Assembly (NCBI RefSeq): GCF_900143255.1
Contig: NZ_FRDI01000002.1
Location: forward strand, 358,851 to 422,850
From: Desulfovibrio litoralis DSM 11393
Lineage (GTDB): Bacteria > Desulfobacterota > Desulfovibrionia > Desulfovibrionales > Desulfovibrionaceae
DNA length: 64,000 nucleotides
Reading direction: 5' to 3'
Part shown: positions 10,101-18,625 of the stretch, piece after piece
How positions within the stretch are numbered: the stretch's first letter is position 1
Layout: each line of letters starts with the position of its first letter
Notes under the pieces: generated by a model
What the model was told of the DNA's origin: nothing
Seen by the model: only the letters and a program-made list of their open reading frames with translations
Database searches by the model: none
Program-made: the position numbers and the translations under genes

Positions 10101-11411
10101 ATGCAAAAAACAATCACTATTGGTATTTTATTTGCCTTTTTAATTGGGGTGGTAATGTCTTCGACTTATTTATTTGAAAACGTTGCTGCGGGTAATATTT
10201 GTGTTATACAATCTCCGGTTTCAGGAGAGCTAACTGTTTATACCGAACCTGGTATAAAATGGCAGGGTTTTGGGCGAGTTACTTATTATCCTCGTTCTGG
10301 TGTTTATGAGTTTAATCAGCCAGTTGACCCTAATGACCCCAGTCAGGAAAAAGATTATGTTCCTCATTTAGATAATTCATTAAAAATTACTTTTAATGAT
10401 GGTGGTGAGGCTTGGGTTTCTGGTTCTATTCGTTATGATTATCCTTTAACCACAGATCAAATCATCATTTTACATAAAATGTTTAGTGGGCATGAGAATG
10501 TTTTAAAGGGTTTAATTGAAAAGACTGTTGAACGCTCTGTTTATATGTCTGGTCCTCTAATGTCTTCTATTGATAGTTTTATGAGTCGTAGGGCTGATGT
10601 ACCAAAAGTTATAGAAGATCAAGCCCGTTATGGTCTTTATGATGTTGTAACTAAAGATGTGCGTATAAAAGATGAATTTACTGGCGAAGAAAAAATAATT
10701 AAACAAGCTGAACCAGTTAGAGACCCTAAAGCACCAAATGGTTTAGCCAGACAAGAAGACTCTGTATTGTCTAAATATGGAATGGTTTTATCTAACTTTA
10801 CTACAAATAATATTAGTTATTCTCCTCGAGTTCAAGAACGTGTCAATGCTTTGTTTGCGGCGGCTTCTGATATTCAGCTCGCTACCTTAAACGCTAAAAA
10901 AGCCGAACAAGACAAAAGAACAGCTGAAGAAAGAGGGAAGTCAGACGCAGTAACAGCAGAATGGAAGGCAAAAACCATTACCGCTGAAGAAACCGAAACT
11001 GCTCGCAAGATTGCTTTAGTACAAAAGATTGATGCGGAACGAGATAAAGATGTTGCTAATATTGAAGCGAATAAAAAACGTGAAGTAGCGGAACAAGAAA
11101 AAATTACTGCAAGTTTATATAAAGATGCACAATTACTTAGAGCCGAGGCTGATGCTACTTATAAGCGTAAGGTTATGGAAGCTGATGGTGCTTTAGCTCA
11201 AAAGCTTGATGCTTATAAATATGCCGTAGATAGATTTTCCAATGCGATTGCGAATTATCGTGGTGCTTGGACTCCGCAAATTGTTACAGGAAACAGCGGA
11301 GCCGGGCAAAATAATAATGCGGCTATGAATATGATGGAATTTTTATCTATTAAAGCAGCGAAAGATTTAGGTTTAGAAATGGGAATGGCAACCACCGAAA
11401 AAGCTCAATAA
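10101..11411 (+). CDS. SPFH/Band-7 domain membrane protein with long coiled coil
   Basis: A 436-residue protein with a single N-terminal membrane segment (about residues 5-23, ITIGILFAFLIGVVMSSTYL), followed by an SPFH (stomatin/prohibitin/flotillin) domain at about 27-250. From about 265 to 385 there is a charged, Ala/Lys/Glu-rich helix (repeated AEQDKRTAEE-like stretches) that should form a coiled coil and drive ring or sheet assembly. The tail is Asn-rich. Bacterial SPFH proteins organise membrane microdomains or restrain membrane proteases. This version resembles those often carried on phages and plasmids, but I see no phage genes beside it. It is monocistronic, with its own terminator. 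Confidence 0.8.
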   Translation: MQKTITIGILFAFLIGVVMSSTYLFENVAAGNICVIQSPVSGELTVYTEPGIKWQGFGRVTYYPRSGVYEFNQPVDPNDPSQEKDYVPHLDNSLKITFNDGGEAWVSGSIRYDYPLTTDQIIILHKMFSGHENVLKGLIEKTVERSVYMSGPLMSSIDSFMSRRADVPKVIEDQARYGLYDVVTKDVRIKDEFTGEEKIIKQAEPVRDPKAPNGLARQEDSVLSKYGMVLSNFTTNNISYSPRVQERVNALFAAASDIQLATLNAKKAEQDKRTAEERGKSDAVTAEWKAKTITAEETETARKIALVQKIDAERDKDVANIEANKKREVAEQEKITASLYKDAQLLRAEADATYKRKVMEADGALAQKLDAYKYAVDRFSNAIANYRGAWTPQIVTGNSGAGQNNNAAMNMMEFLSIKAAKDLGLEMGMATTEKAQ

Positions 11412-11435
11412 GTTAATAAACTTATTTTTTAAGGT

Positions 11436-11483
11436 AACTCGGCTTTTTATATGAACTTTTTGGTTTGTGTAAAAAGCCGAGTT
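11436..11483 (+). terminator. Terminator of the SPFH gene
   Basis: A perfect 14-bp stem, AACTCGGCTTTTTA (11436-11449) with TAAAAAGCCGAGTT (11470-11483), around a 20-nt loop and followed by a T-rich tract. It starts 25 nt after the SPFH stop codon. Confidence 0.85.
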
Positions 11484-11663
11484 TATTTTATTGTAAAACT
11501 ATTAGGTTAGTTTGTTTTATTCTTCAAATTGTTACGTTAATTCGTTTTATTCTGAAAATTGTTACTTTAGCCCACTTTATCCTTAAAACTCTAACGAATG
11601 TCAGTTTTGTTTTTAAAATTCTTACGAATGTCCGTTTTATTCTTAAAACTCTTACGAATGTTG
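11484..11663. repeat. Six degenerate 30-bp tandem repeats
   Basis: Head-to-tail 30-bp units run from 11484 to 11663. Copies 2, 3 and 6 begin GTTTTATTCT and the last three share TTACGAATGT or TAACGAATGT; the first copy is the most diverged. Read in one frame they give a ten-residue repeat of the type xFILKTLTNV inside a 73-codon frame (TTG at 11465 to 11686). That frame begins inside the SPFH terminator and has no clear ribosome site, so I treat it as a minisatellite and not a gene. There are no spacers, so it is not CRISPR. Confidence 0.85.
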
Positions 11664-11799
11664 AAGAGGTGCAGAATAATATTTAAAACTGAGTACAATT
11701 ATCAAGATATATTTCTTGTAATATCCCGAAAATAATTAGTTTTTAAAATAACCATTGTAATAAATTGCCGTTAAAAGGGACTATGGTGCGTTCAAACTT

Positions 11800-11915
11800 T
11801 TGATGCCGATAGGCATCAACGAATGCGTGATGCGTCGTGGGGTTAAGGGGCGACTAGCCCCTTATGTGGGGAATGCAAAGGGGAAAACATTTTCCCCGTG
11901 CCCGTCGGAGACGAC
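11800..11915. other. GC-rich block with four consecutive hairpins
   Basis: In an AT-rich gap, 116 bp contain four perfect hairpins in a row: TTGATGCC/GGCATCAA (11800-11819), TAAGGGGC/GCCCCTTA (11844-11864), GGGGAAAA/TTTTCCCC (11880-11897, loop CA) and GTCG/CGAC (11904-11915). Base composition differs sharply from both flanks. It could be a structured RNA, the core of a small mobile element, or a recombination site. I do not recognise it as a known RNA family. Confidence 0.6.
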
Positions 11916-12058
11916 CAGTAAAATTAATTTCGTGGGAGTGTTGGGGTTTAAATTTAATGATTATTAAAAAAACAGCACGTTATACAAACAAAAATATTTA
12001 TATAAAATGCTGTTTTTCTAAGTAATGTTAGAAAATGGAATGATTAAGGCTGATAATA

Positions 12059-12253
12059 CTACCAACTGATTGTTTGATGATGCACAGCATAACCATTTTC
12101 TTGTAATTCTTCAATCATGCTATCGGTTAAAGACAGTACATCATAGTTTGACAAATCAATGAAAGTATGACCTTGATCGGCTGCACTTTCAATAATTTTT
12201 TCAAATGGTGTATTATTTTTTAAAGCAAAAGACTCGTATCTAGCTATTTTCAT
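12059..12253 (-). CDS. Small hypothetical protein
   Basis: A 64-residue acidic soluble protein of unknown function, starting MKIARYESFALKNN and ending HHQTISW. A Shine-Dalgarno-like AGGGGGG lies 7-10 nt before the ATG on the minus strand; it comes from the C6 tract at 12262-12267. No signal peptide, membrane segment or known motif is visible. It is isolated and faces away from the U32 peptidase gene. The reading frame is intact and the ribosome site is good, so I believe it is expressed, but only with moderate confidence. Confidence 0.5.
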   Translation of the reverse strand: MKIARYESFALKNNTPFEKIIESAADQGHTFIDLSNYDVLSLTDSMIEELQENGYAVHHQTISW

Positions 12254-12261
12254 TCAAAAAT

Positions 12262-12288
12262 CCCCCCTAACATAAATATCCCCCCCCC
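12262..12288. repeat. C6 and C9 homopolymer tracts between divergent genes
   Basis: Runs of six C (12262-12267) and nine C (12280-12288), followed by AAACCCC, lie in a strongly AT-rich setting between the small minus-strand gene (start 12253) and the U32 peptidase (start 12341). Tracts of this length are prone to slipped-strand change. The C6 run forms the ribosome site of the small gene. Confidence 0.8.
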
Positions 12289-12340
12289 AAACCCCAATCT
12301 ATCCCTTGCCAAATTTCCAACTCATACCTATAATACCTTT

Positions 12341-14434
12341 ATGTTAATAAATTCAAAACCAGAAATCCTTGCACCTGCCGGAGATACACCGGCTTTTTTA
12401 GCGGCTATGGCCGCTGGTGCTGACGCTATTTATCTAGGCTTAAAACACTTTTCTGCCAGAATGCAGGCACAAAACTTTTCTTTAACTGAGCTTTCTCGTT
12501 TAACCGAGTTAGCCCATAGCGAGAATCGCCGTGTTTATATCGCCCTCAATACCTTATTAAAACCAAGCGACCCTTTACCCGCCGGGCGTTTACTCGCTCG
12601 TATAGCTCGTTTTTCGCCTGAGTGTTTACCTGATGCTTTAATCATTCAAGACCCCGGCGTGGGCTTAATCGCTCGCCAAGCCGGATATAGCGGAGAATTA
12701 CATTTTTCTACTATTGCCAACGTTACCCACACAAAAGCTTTAGCAATCGCCCAAAACATGGGAGCAAGCAGGGTTATTTTACCTCGTGAACTTTCTATTG
12801 ATGAGGTTAAAACCGTTGCGGCGGCTTGTCCTAGCGACCTTGAGTTAGAATTTTTTGTGCATGGTGCTTTATGTTGGTGTGTCTCAGGGCGTTGTTGGTG
12901 GTCTAGCTACATGGGCGGAAAAAGTGGCTTAAGAGGGCGTTGTGTCCAGCCTTGTCGCCGTGTATATAAACAAAAAGGTAAAGAAGGGCGTTTCTTCTCC
13001 TGCTTTGACCTTTCGCTTGGGCCTCTAACCAAAACTTTATTAGATATACCTCAGCTTTCTTCTTGGAAAATAGAAGGGCGTAAAAAAGGACCTCACTATG
13101 TATTTTATGTGGTAACCGCCTATAAAATGCTCAGAGATAACCCTGATGACCCCCAAGCTCGTAAAGAAGCGGAAGCAATTTTATCTATGGCATTAGGCAG
13201 ACAAACAACTAAAGCCAGATTTTTACCCCAAGGACAACTTGACCCAACTCGCAACCCAACGCATACTCAAGTTGGAGCGGAACAAACTAGTTCCGGCTTA
13301 TTTTGTGGGCGTTTAAAAATGGAAGATGACCCAAGTCAAACACAGTTTAAAAAAGGTAAGCTTAAAAAAGGCGAACGTCCTCAAGATATTAAAGTTGCTC
13401 GTTTTATTTTAAGCCCTCGTTTTAACTTGATTCCTCAAGATTATTTACGCATAGGTTATGAAGATGAACCTTGGCACGCAACTCAATCAGTCAGTAAAGT
13501 TTTGCCAAAAGGTGGAACTTTAACTTTTACTATTCCACGTCATAAATGGCCGAAAAATGGTACGCCTGTCTTTTTAATTGATAGAAAAGAGCCAGAGTTA
13601 ATGGCCCTTTTAAAAGATTGGAATATTAAGCTCGATAAGTTTAAAGGCGAAGCCCCGGAAGACGTTGATTTTAGACTCGATATGCCTAGCGTAGCCAGAT
13701 CTGAAAAACGTTATGAAATTTACCTCCAAGCGAATATTCCGCAAGGAAAAGCAACAAGAAGAGCGTTGCGTTCTAATAGTTTTATGGGTTTATGGCTTGG
13801 CCCTAAACCTTTACAAGAATTGTCTCGTACTTTGTTTGGGCGTATTTCTTGGTGGTTGCCACCTGTAATTTGGCCAAACGAAGAAGATCGCTGGGCTTTG
13901 CTTATCTCTAATGCGATACGCTCGGGTGCGAGACACTTTGTCTGTAACAGCCAGTGGCAACGGGCGTTTTTCCCGACTGGTGATGCAAAGCCAGAAGGCT
14001 TGTCTTTAAGTCTTGGACCGTTTGTTAATCTTGCGAATGCTTTTTCGTTGCAGAGTATGGCGGATCTTGGCTTTGAAAGGGCTGTTATTAGCCCGGAACT
14101 CGCTCAAGAAGATGTTTTAAGCCTGCCACATCAAAGCCCTTTACCTTTGGGTATTGTCTTAAGTGGATTTTTCCCTATGGGAATTAGTCGACATACGCTT
14201 GACCCTTTAAAAGCTGGCGAATTGTTTGCTAGCCCGAAAAAAGAAGCTTTTTGGTCTAGACGTTATGGCGAAAATACTTGGATTTATCCCGCTTGGCCTT
14301 TAGACTTAACAGAGAAACGCAATGAACTGGAAAAAGCCGGTTATAGTTTCTTTGTGCATTTTGAAGAAAATATACCAAAAGAGCTTGAAGTTCAGCGTAC
14401 CAGTAGCTTTAACTGGGATATTGAACTGCTTTAA
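12341..14434 (+). CDS. U32 family peptidase-like protein (RlhA/TrhP type RNA hydroxylation factor)
   Basis: A 697-residue cytoplasmic protein. It begins KPEILAPAGDTPAFLAAMAAGADAIYLGL, described as residues 6-34, the hallmark of the U32 family. The cysteine region at about 170-215 reads HGALCWCVSGRC then GRCVQPCRR; in RlhA and TrhP these cysteines bind an iron-sulfur cluster. Members act with prephenate in 5-hydroxylation of cytidine (23S rRNA) or uridine (tRNA) and are not proven proteases. The C-terminal half (about 330-697) is the long form found in RlhA-like proteins. Which RNA it acts on cannot be decided here. The start is ATG with no clear ribosome site. The C9 tract lies 53 bp upstream. 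Confidence 0.85.
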   Translation: MLINSKPEILAPAGDTPAFLAAMAAGADAIYLGLKHFSARMQAQNFSLTELSRLTELAHSENRRVYIALNTLLKPSDPLPAGRLLARIARFSPECLPDALIIQDPGVGLIARQAGYSGELHFSTIANVTHTKALAIAQNMGASRVILPRELSIDEVKTVAAACPSDLELEFFVHGALCWCVSGRCWWSSYMGGKSGLRGRCVQPCRRVYKQKGKEGRFFSCFDLSLGPLTKTLLDIPQLSSWKIEGRKKGPHYVFYVVTAYKMLRDNPDDPQARKEAEAILSMALGRQTTKARFLPQGQLDPTRNPTHTQVGAEQTSSGLFCGRLKMEDDPSQTQFKKGKLKKGERPQDIKVARFILSPRFNLIPQDYLRIGYEDEPWHATQSVSKVLPKGGTLTFTIPRHKWPKNGTPVFLIDRKEPELMALLKDWNIKLDKFKGEAPEDVDFRLDMPSVARSEKRYEIYLQANIPQGKATRRALRSNSFMGLWLGPKPLQELSRTLFGRISWWLPPVIWPNEEDRWALLISNAIRSGARHFVCNSQWQRAFFPTGDAKPEGLSLSLGPFVNLANAFSLQSMADLGFERAVISPELAQEDVLSLPHQSPLPLGIVLSGFFPMGISRHTLDPLKAGELFASPKKEAFWSRRYGENTWIYPAWPLDLTEKRNELEKAGYSFFVHFEENIPKELEVQRTSSFNWDIELL

Positions 14435-14442
14435 TCAAAGTA

Positions 14443-14558
14443 AGACCATTGCAAAACTTTGTTTTGCGTACTTTTATCATCGTTTTATGCTCTGTATGCA
14501 CATAGCATAAAACGTCTTAAGTCACAAAAGCCACTTTGAGTCTATTGTGCAATAGTCT
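14443..14558 (-). mobile_element. MITE-like element, copy A (116 bp)
   Basis: A reverse-oriented copy. It opens with AGACCATTGCAAAAC and closes with GCAATAGTCT. Inside are the hairpin GCAAAAC/GTTTTGC and the stem CGTTTTATGCT / AGCATAAAACG (about 14480-14515, slightly interrupted). The flanks are CAAAGTA and CAAAGCT, so five bases of a direct repeat survive. It lies between the U32 gene and trmL. Confidence 0.8.
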
Positions 14559-14605
14559 CAAAGCTTTATTATTCATTATAATTAATTAAATAATATAAAT
14601 AAATT

Positions 14606-15052
14606 ATGCATATAGTACTTGTTGAACCTGAAATTCCGCCAAATACCGGGAATATTGCCCGTCTTTGTGCGGCGACTAAAACGCCCTTACACTTAATTAA
14701 GCCTTTGGGTTTTAGCCTTGAAGACCGCTATTTAAAACGAGCCGGGCTTGATTATTGGAAGCATGTTGAACTTAAAATCTGGAATTCGTGGCAGGAATAT
14801 CGTGAAAATATGCCGAATCGTTTGGTTTTAAGTTCTGCACGCAGAGGGCAAGCGTTACATGAGTTTAAGTTTGAAGCCGATGATGCTTTGGTTTTTGGTT
14901 GCGAAACTCAAGGGCTACCTGAATATGTCTTGGAGTGTTCGGAACACAGAGTGCGTATTCCTATTTGGGGCGAAGTTCGTAGCTTGAATTTGGCTAACTC
15001 AGCAGGGATTATTTTATATCAAGGCTTACACAGTGCGGGGTTATTGCCTTAA
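14606..15052 (+). CDS. trmL: tRNA (cytidine/uridine-34 2'-O) methyltransferase TrmL
   Basis: A 148-residue SPOUT methyltransferase that methylates the ribose at the wobble position of tRNA-Leu using SAM. The knot motifs are all visible: PPNTGNIARLCAAT (residues 12-25), VFGCETQGLP (about 96-105) and the C-terminal IPIWGEVRSLNLANSAGI (about 117-134). The length is typical for TrmL, the minimal SPOUT enzyme. It has its own start after a MITE copy and ends before the convergent diguanylate-cyclase-like gene. The assignment to TrmL over other small SPOUT proteins is firm from the motif set and size. Confidence 0.93.
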   Translation: MHIVLVEPEIPPNTGNIARLCAATKTPLHLIKPLGFSLEDRYLKRAGLDYWKHVELKIWNSWQEYRENMPNRLVLSSARRGQALHEFKFEADDALVFGCETQGLPEYVLECSEHRVRIPIWGEVRSLNLANSAGIILYQGLHSAGLLP

Positions 15053-15101
15053 TTATTAACTGATTAAGAGCATATTATTTATATATAATAGTTATGGTGT
15101 G

Positions 15102-16040
15102 TTATTTCCCTTTTAGATTAACAACACCTATTTCTTTCATATGAGTTAAATGTTGTTCGGCTTTTGTTATAAAAGTTTGGGTGTTATCGCTTTCTTCAAA
15201 GTGAGAAAAGCCAATTGCCACTTTTACTTCCCCCATATCTTTAAAATAATGACTGTTGACAATTGCAAATAATTTGTCTGCCAGTAATTGAGTGTTGGTT
15301 GCGGAAGGACTAATAGTTAAAATCGCAAAAGTAGAAGAACCGTAGCGAATCAAAATGTCTTCTTCTCTAAGTTGATTTTGTAGTGCCGTATGAATTCTCA
15401 ACAAAGTAATATCGCCGGCGTAATGTCCTATTCTTTCGTTTATTTCTTCCAAATTTACAAGTTCAACAAACAATAAAGATAAAAACAGCTTATTGACTTT
15501 ATGAGAATGAATTAAACCATGCACCAAAGCATAAAGTTGAGCGTTGGTATAGCTTTTAAATACGGCGTCTTTTTTAACGTTGCGTGGTAATGTTTCTATT
15601 TCTAAATAATTCACATTTGTTTTTAAAAGTTCTTGTTTGGCGGCTTGTAATATTTCTATTCGTTTAATAAAGTTAGAGTCTAACCATCTTATAATAATAA
15701 CTTTATTTTCGCCTTGAATTTCTCCTATTGCAAAAAGAGTATATTCTTTTCCGTCATATCCCGTTTCTGTCCAAATATTTGATTGAATATTGTTATCTGA
15801 TTCTTGGATTGGTTCAAGGTCAGAACTATTAAAAAAATATTCTACATCTTCCATAAAATAAGCAAAAGTTTTTGAAAATTCCCAAGGTCTTTGAGAGGCG
15901 TCTTTTCCGTTATGAGAAAAAATTTGTAAGTAAAATTCAGGTATTGTTCCTAAAAGAACATAGTCCATAGGCTTACGTTGAAGTAAAACTACCATGCCCA
16001 TATTTGCGATAACTTGTTCTATTACTTTTGTATGACTCAT
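15102..16040 (-). CDS. Degenerate GGDEF-domain protein
   Basis: The C-terminal half carries a diguanylate-cyclase fold: LFVELVNLEEINERIGHYAGDITLLRI, described around residues 190-216, matches the GGDEF core helix. However, the signature loop reads RYGSSTFAIL where active enzymes have RxGGDEF. The catalytic GGDEF residues are lost, so it should not make c-di-GMP; it may be a receptor or an inactive scaffold. The N-terminal 170 residues are not recognised and may be a sensor. I choose ATG at 16040 (MSHTK), which has AGCAGG upstream. A longer frame from TTG at 16079 would also be open. It lies 45 nt after nadC on the same strand and may be cotranscribed. Confidence 0.75.
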   Translation of the reverse strand: MSHTKVIEQVIANMGMVVLLQRKPMDYVLLGTIPEFYLQIFSHNGKDASQRPWEFSKTFAYFMEDVEYFFNSSDLEPIQESDNNIQSNIWTETGYDGKEYTLFAIGEIQGENKVIIIRWLDSNFIKRIEILQAAKQELLKTNVNYLEIETLPRNVKKDAVFKSYTNAQLYALVHGLIHSHKVNKLFLSLLFVELVNLEEINERIGHYAGDITLLRIHTALQNQLREEDILIRYGSSTFAILTISPSATNTQLLADKLFAIVNSHYFKDMGEVKVAIGFSHFEESDNTQTFITKAEQHLTHMKEIGVVNLKGK

Positions 16041-16085
16041 AATACCTGCTTGAAAGTTAAAAAGTAAAATTGTGCTCAAAAATGC

Positions 16086-17081
16086 TTATTTGTTAAAGTC
16101 AATTACCATGCTAAAATCAGATGCCGATGCTGAGTGGGTCAGGCGACCCACAGACACAAAGTTTGGAGCCGGTTTCAATTTGGCGATAAATTTAAGGCTG
16201 TCTAAGTTTATTCCACCGCTGATTTCGCTTTCTATATTTTCCGGAATAAGCTTTAAAGCCTGAGTCAATAAATCAAAAGAGTTTTCGTTAAAAGGTGGGG
16301 CGTTGAGCATATTGTCAAGCATGATACGTTCAACCTTAAGAGCTACCGCTTCTTTGACTTCGTCAAGCGTGCGACATTCTACTTCAATAGGAGGACAGTT
16401 TTTCGCATAAGTATTACGCAGTATTTCAACGGCTTTTGTGATACTTCCAACCGCATCAATATGATTATCTTTGAGCATTAACATTTCTTCAAGGTTTTTA
16501 CGATGATTTTTTGCTCCGCCCATCAAAACGGCATATTTTTCAGGATAACGCAAGCCGGGGAGGGTTTTTCGCGTATCTAACAAAACAGTAGAACCCCCTT
16601 CCAATTCTTTTACATAAGTTCGAGTCAGCTTGGCTATGCCTGATAAATGTGTTATGAAGTTTAAGATTACTCTTTCTGCTTTTAATAAGAGAGAAGCAGA
16701 ACCGCTTAAAGTGGCAACGATTGTTCCGCTCTTTACTAAATCTCCATCTTGGGCTAAAGCTTCCCAAGACCAACTTTGGTCTAAAGTGCAACTATCATTT
16801 ATTTTTATATTGTCTGAATGCACATAATTAAAATTATAGTCGAGTACAGACTTCATAATTAAAGGAATAAACGCCAAGCCCACAACCGGAGTTTCTTCTT
16901 TGGCTTTAATAATGGCTTTTACTCTAGTTTCTTTAGTGTTTTTATTAGAAGAAGATAAGTTTGAAAATAAGGCAAAAGACCCTAGATCAACACCATCTTC
17001 TTCAACAGCAAGCTTAATACTTTTTTCTAAATATATAAAAGCATTACCTGTAAAAAAATCATCAAATTTGACTGATTGCAT
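16086..17081 (-). CDS. nadC: Nicotinate-nucleotide pyrophosphorylase NadC
   Basis: Makes nicotinate mononucleotide from quinolinate and PRPP, with loss of CO2, in de novo NAD synthesis. The conserved core is plain: LDTRKTLPGLRYPEKYAV (about residues 168-185), GGAKNHRKNLEEMLMLKDNHI (positions about 189-209), then the VECRTLDE and IMLDNM strands and a C-terminal VSVGRLTHSA. At 331 residues it is about 40 longer than usual. The extra length lies in the N-terminal domain, around residues 30-60 (a Ser/Asn/Lys-rich insert). nadA and nadB are not in the window. Confidence 0.95.
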   Translation of the reverse strand: MQSVKFDDFFTGNAFIYLEKSIKLAVEEDGVDLGSFALFSNLSSSNKNTKETRVKAIIKAKEETPVVGLAFIPLIMKSVLDYNFNYVHSDNIKINDSCTLDQSWSWEALAQDGDLVKSGTIVATLSGSASLLLKAERVILNFITHLSGIAKLTRTYVKELEGGSTVLLDTRKTLPGLRYPEKYAVLMGGAKNHRKNLEEMLMLKDNHIDAVGSITKAVEILRNTYAKNCPPIEVECRTLDEVKEAVALKVERIMLDNMLNAPPFNENSFDLLTQALKLIPENIESEISGGINLDSLKFIAKLKPAPNFVSVGRLTHSASASDFSMVIDFNK

Positions 17082-17203
17082 AAATACTCAACTTTTTAAA
17101 TTCAGACATTATAAAATATATACTTTTTTAAAATTGTAACGTAAAAAACAAAAAAACACTCATAGCTTGTCGCTAAAAACATTGAAGGTTTAACGGAATT
17201 ATT

Positions 17204-18580
17204 ATGGCAGACTTAAACAATATACCAAACGAAGAAAAAAATAAAGTTATTCCGAAAACTCAAAATTACAGCTCTTCTGATTGTCTACAAGAGTTCAATG
17301 ATGTTTCCGAGATTGAATACAGTCATGCCGCTGACCTCGCAGAACACTTGGAAACTCTTTCTCTTGAAAAACAACTCTGTTTATTAACAAGACTGCCTGT
17401 CTCAGAAGCCGCAGAAGCTGTTGCCGAACTTGAGGAACACGCCAGAATAGATATTTTAGAAAATATTGATCCTGATCTTGCCGCGAGTTTGTTATCAGAG
17501 ATGTCGCCTGATGATGCGGCCGATGTTTTGGACGAATTGGAAGAAGCACACAGAGACCATATTTTAGATAATATTGATGCTGATGATGCCGAAGATATTC
17601 GCCACTTGATGGCTTTTGACCCTGATACTGCCGGCGGTATCATGAACATTGAAATTCTTATTTTAGAAGATTATATCAATGTTGATGATGCTATCACAAA
17701 AATGCGTAGTGAGATAGAAGACAAGGAAGTACCTTATTACGGTTATGTGGTTGACGAAAGTGATAAATTAGTTGGGGTTATTTCCTTAAGAGAGCTTTTA
17801 GTAGCAAAACACGGTACTTTAATTAAAGACATAATTAAAGAACAAAACCTTATTACCGTAACTTTTGATGTTGCTAAAGAAGAAGTCGCCAAACTTTTAA
17901 GCCATTATAACTTTATGGCTATGCCCGTTGTTGATAAAGAGGGTAGGCTTATGGGGGTTATTACCCACGATGATATTATTGACGTTATTACGGAACTTGC
18001 CAGCGAAGACCTTTTGAGTATGGTGGGTGCGGGTTATTCTGAAAGTGTTGATACTCCGTGGAAAGAATCTGTTAAAATGAGATTGCCGTGGCTGATGATG
18101 AATATGATTACTTCGAGCGTATCGGCGTATGTCGTTTATTTATTTGATGGAACTATTGCTCAAATGGCTCTTTTAGCCGTTCTGATGCCTATGGTTGCCA
18201 ATCAGGCGGGGAATACGGGGCAACAGGCGTTGGCGGTTATGATTAGAGAGTTGGCAACCACCAGATTTGAAACAAAACGTGCTTGGTTTGCTGTTTTACG
18301 CGAGGGTAAAATAGGCTTTAGCAGTGGTATGATTTTAGGTTTTGTGATAAGTTTTGTCGTTGGATTTATTTTCAGTAATTATGCACTGGGTTTTGTTATG
18401 GGGGCTGCTTTGATTCTTGATATGCTTCTTGGTGCTCTTGCCGGTGCGTCAATTCCGCTAATTCTGAAAAGTTTAGGAAGAGACCCGGCTCAAGCTTCAA
18501 GCATTTTTCTCACAATGATTACTGATAGTGCCGGATTTTTTGTCTTTTTAGGGTTCGCAAGCTTATTTTTATTAAGTTAA
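17204..18580 (+). CDS. mgtE: Magnesium transporter MgtE
   Basis: A 458-residue gated Mg2+ channel of the inner membrane. The order is standard: an acidic N domain of superhelical repeats (about residues 40-140, with DILENIDPDLAASLLSEM and the DELEEAHRDHIL repeats), two CBS domains (about 145-275) that sense cytoplasmic Mg2+, a plug helix, and five membrane helices (about 295-458). The signature PMVANQAGNTGQQALAVM region lies near residue 335. It is followed 45 nt later by a CYTH-domain gene on the same strand. Confidence 0.95.
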   Translation: MADLNNIPNEEKNKVIPKTQNYSSSDCLQEFNDVSEIEYSHAADLAEHLETLSLEKQLCLLTRLPVSEAAEAVAELEEHARIDILENIDPDLAASLLSEMSPDDAADVLDELEEAHRDHILDNIDADDAEDIRHLMAFDPDTAGGIMNIEILILEDYINVDDAITKMRSEIEDKEVPYYGYVVDESDKLVGVISLRELLVAKHGTLIKDIIKEQNLITVTFDVAKEEVAKLLSHYNFMAMPVVDKEGRLMGVITHDDIIDVITELASEDLLSMVGAGYSESVDTPWKESVKMRLPWLMMNMITSSVSAYVVYLFDGTIAQMALLAVLMPMVANQAGNTGQQALAVMIRELATTRFETKRAWFAVLREGKIGFSSGMILGFVISFVVGFIFSNYALGFVMGAALILDMLLGALAGASIPLILKSLGRDPAQASSIFLTMITDSAGFFVFLGFASLFLLS

Positions 18581-18625
18581 TATAATCAAAAAAAGGTCAA
18601 TGTATAAATTTTAAGGTTAGAGTTT

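Noticed and set aside
11484-11663. CRISPR array
   Set aside because: The units are contiguous, with no spacers, and no cas gene is near.
11465-11686. 73-codon frame as a gene
   Set aside because: It starts at TTG inside a terminator, has no ribosome site, and is made of degenerate 30-bp tandem repeats.
15102-16079. GGDEF-like protein starting at TTG 16079
   Set aside because: The ATG at 16040 has a better ribosome site, and the extra 13 residues look like intergenic DNA; not excluded.
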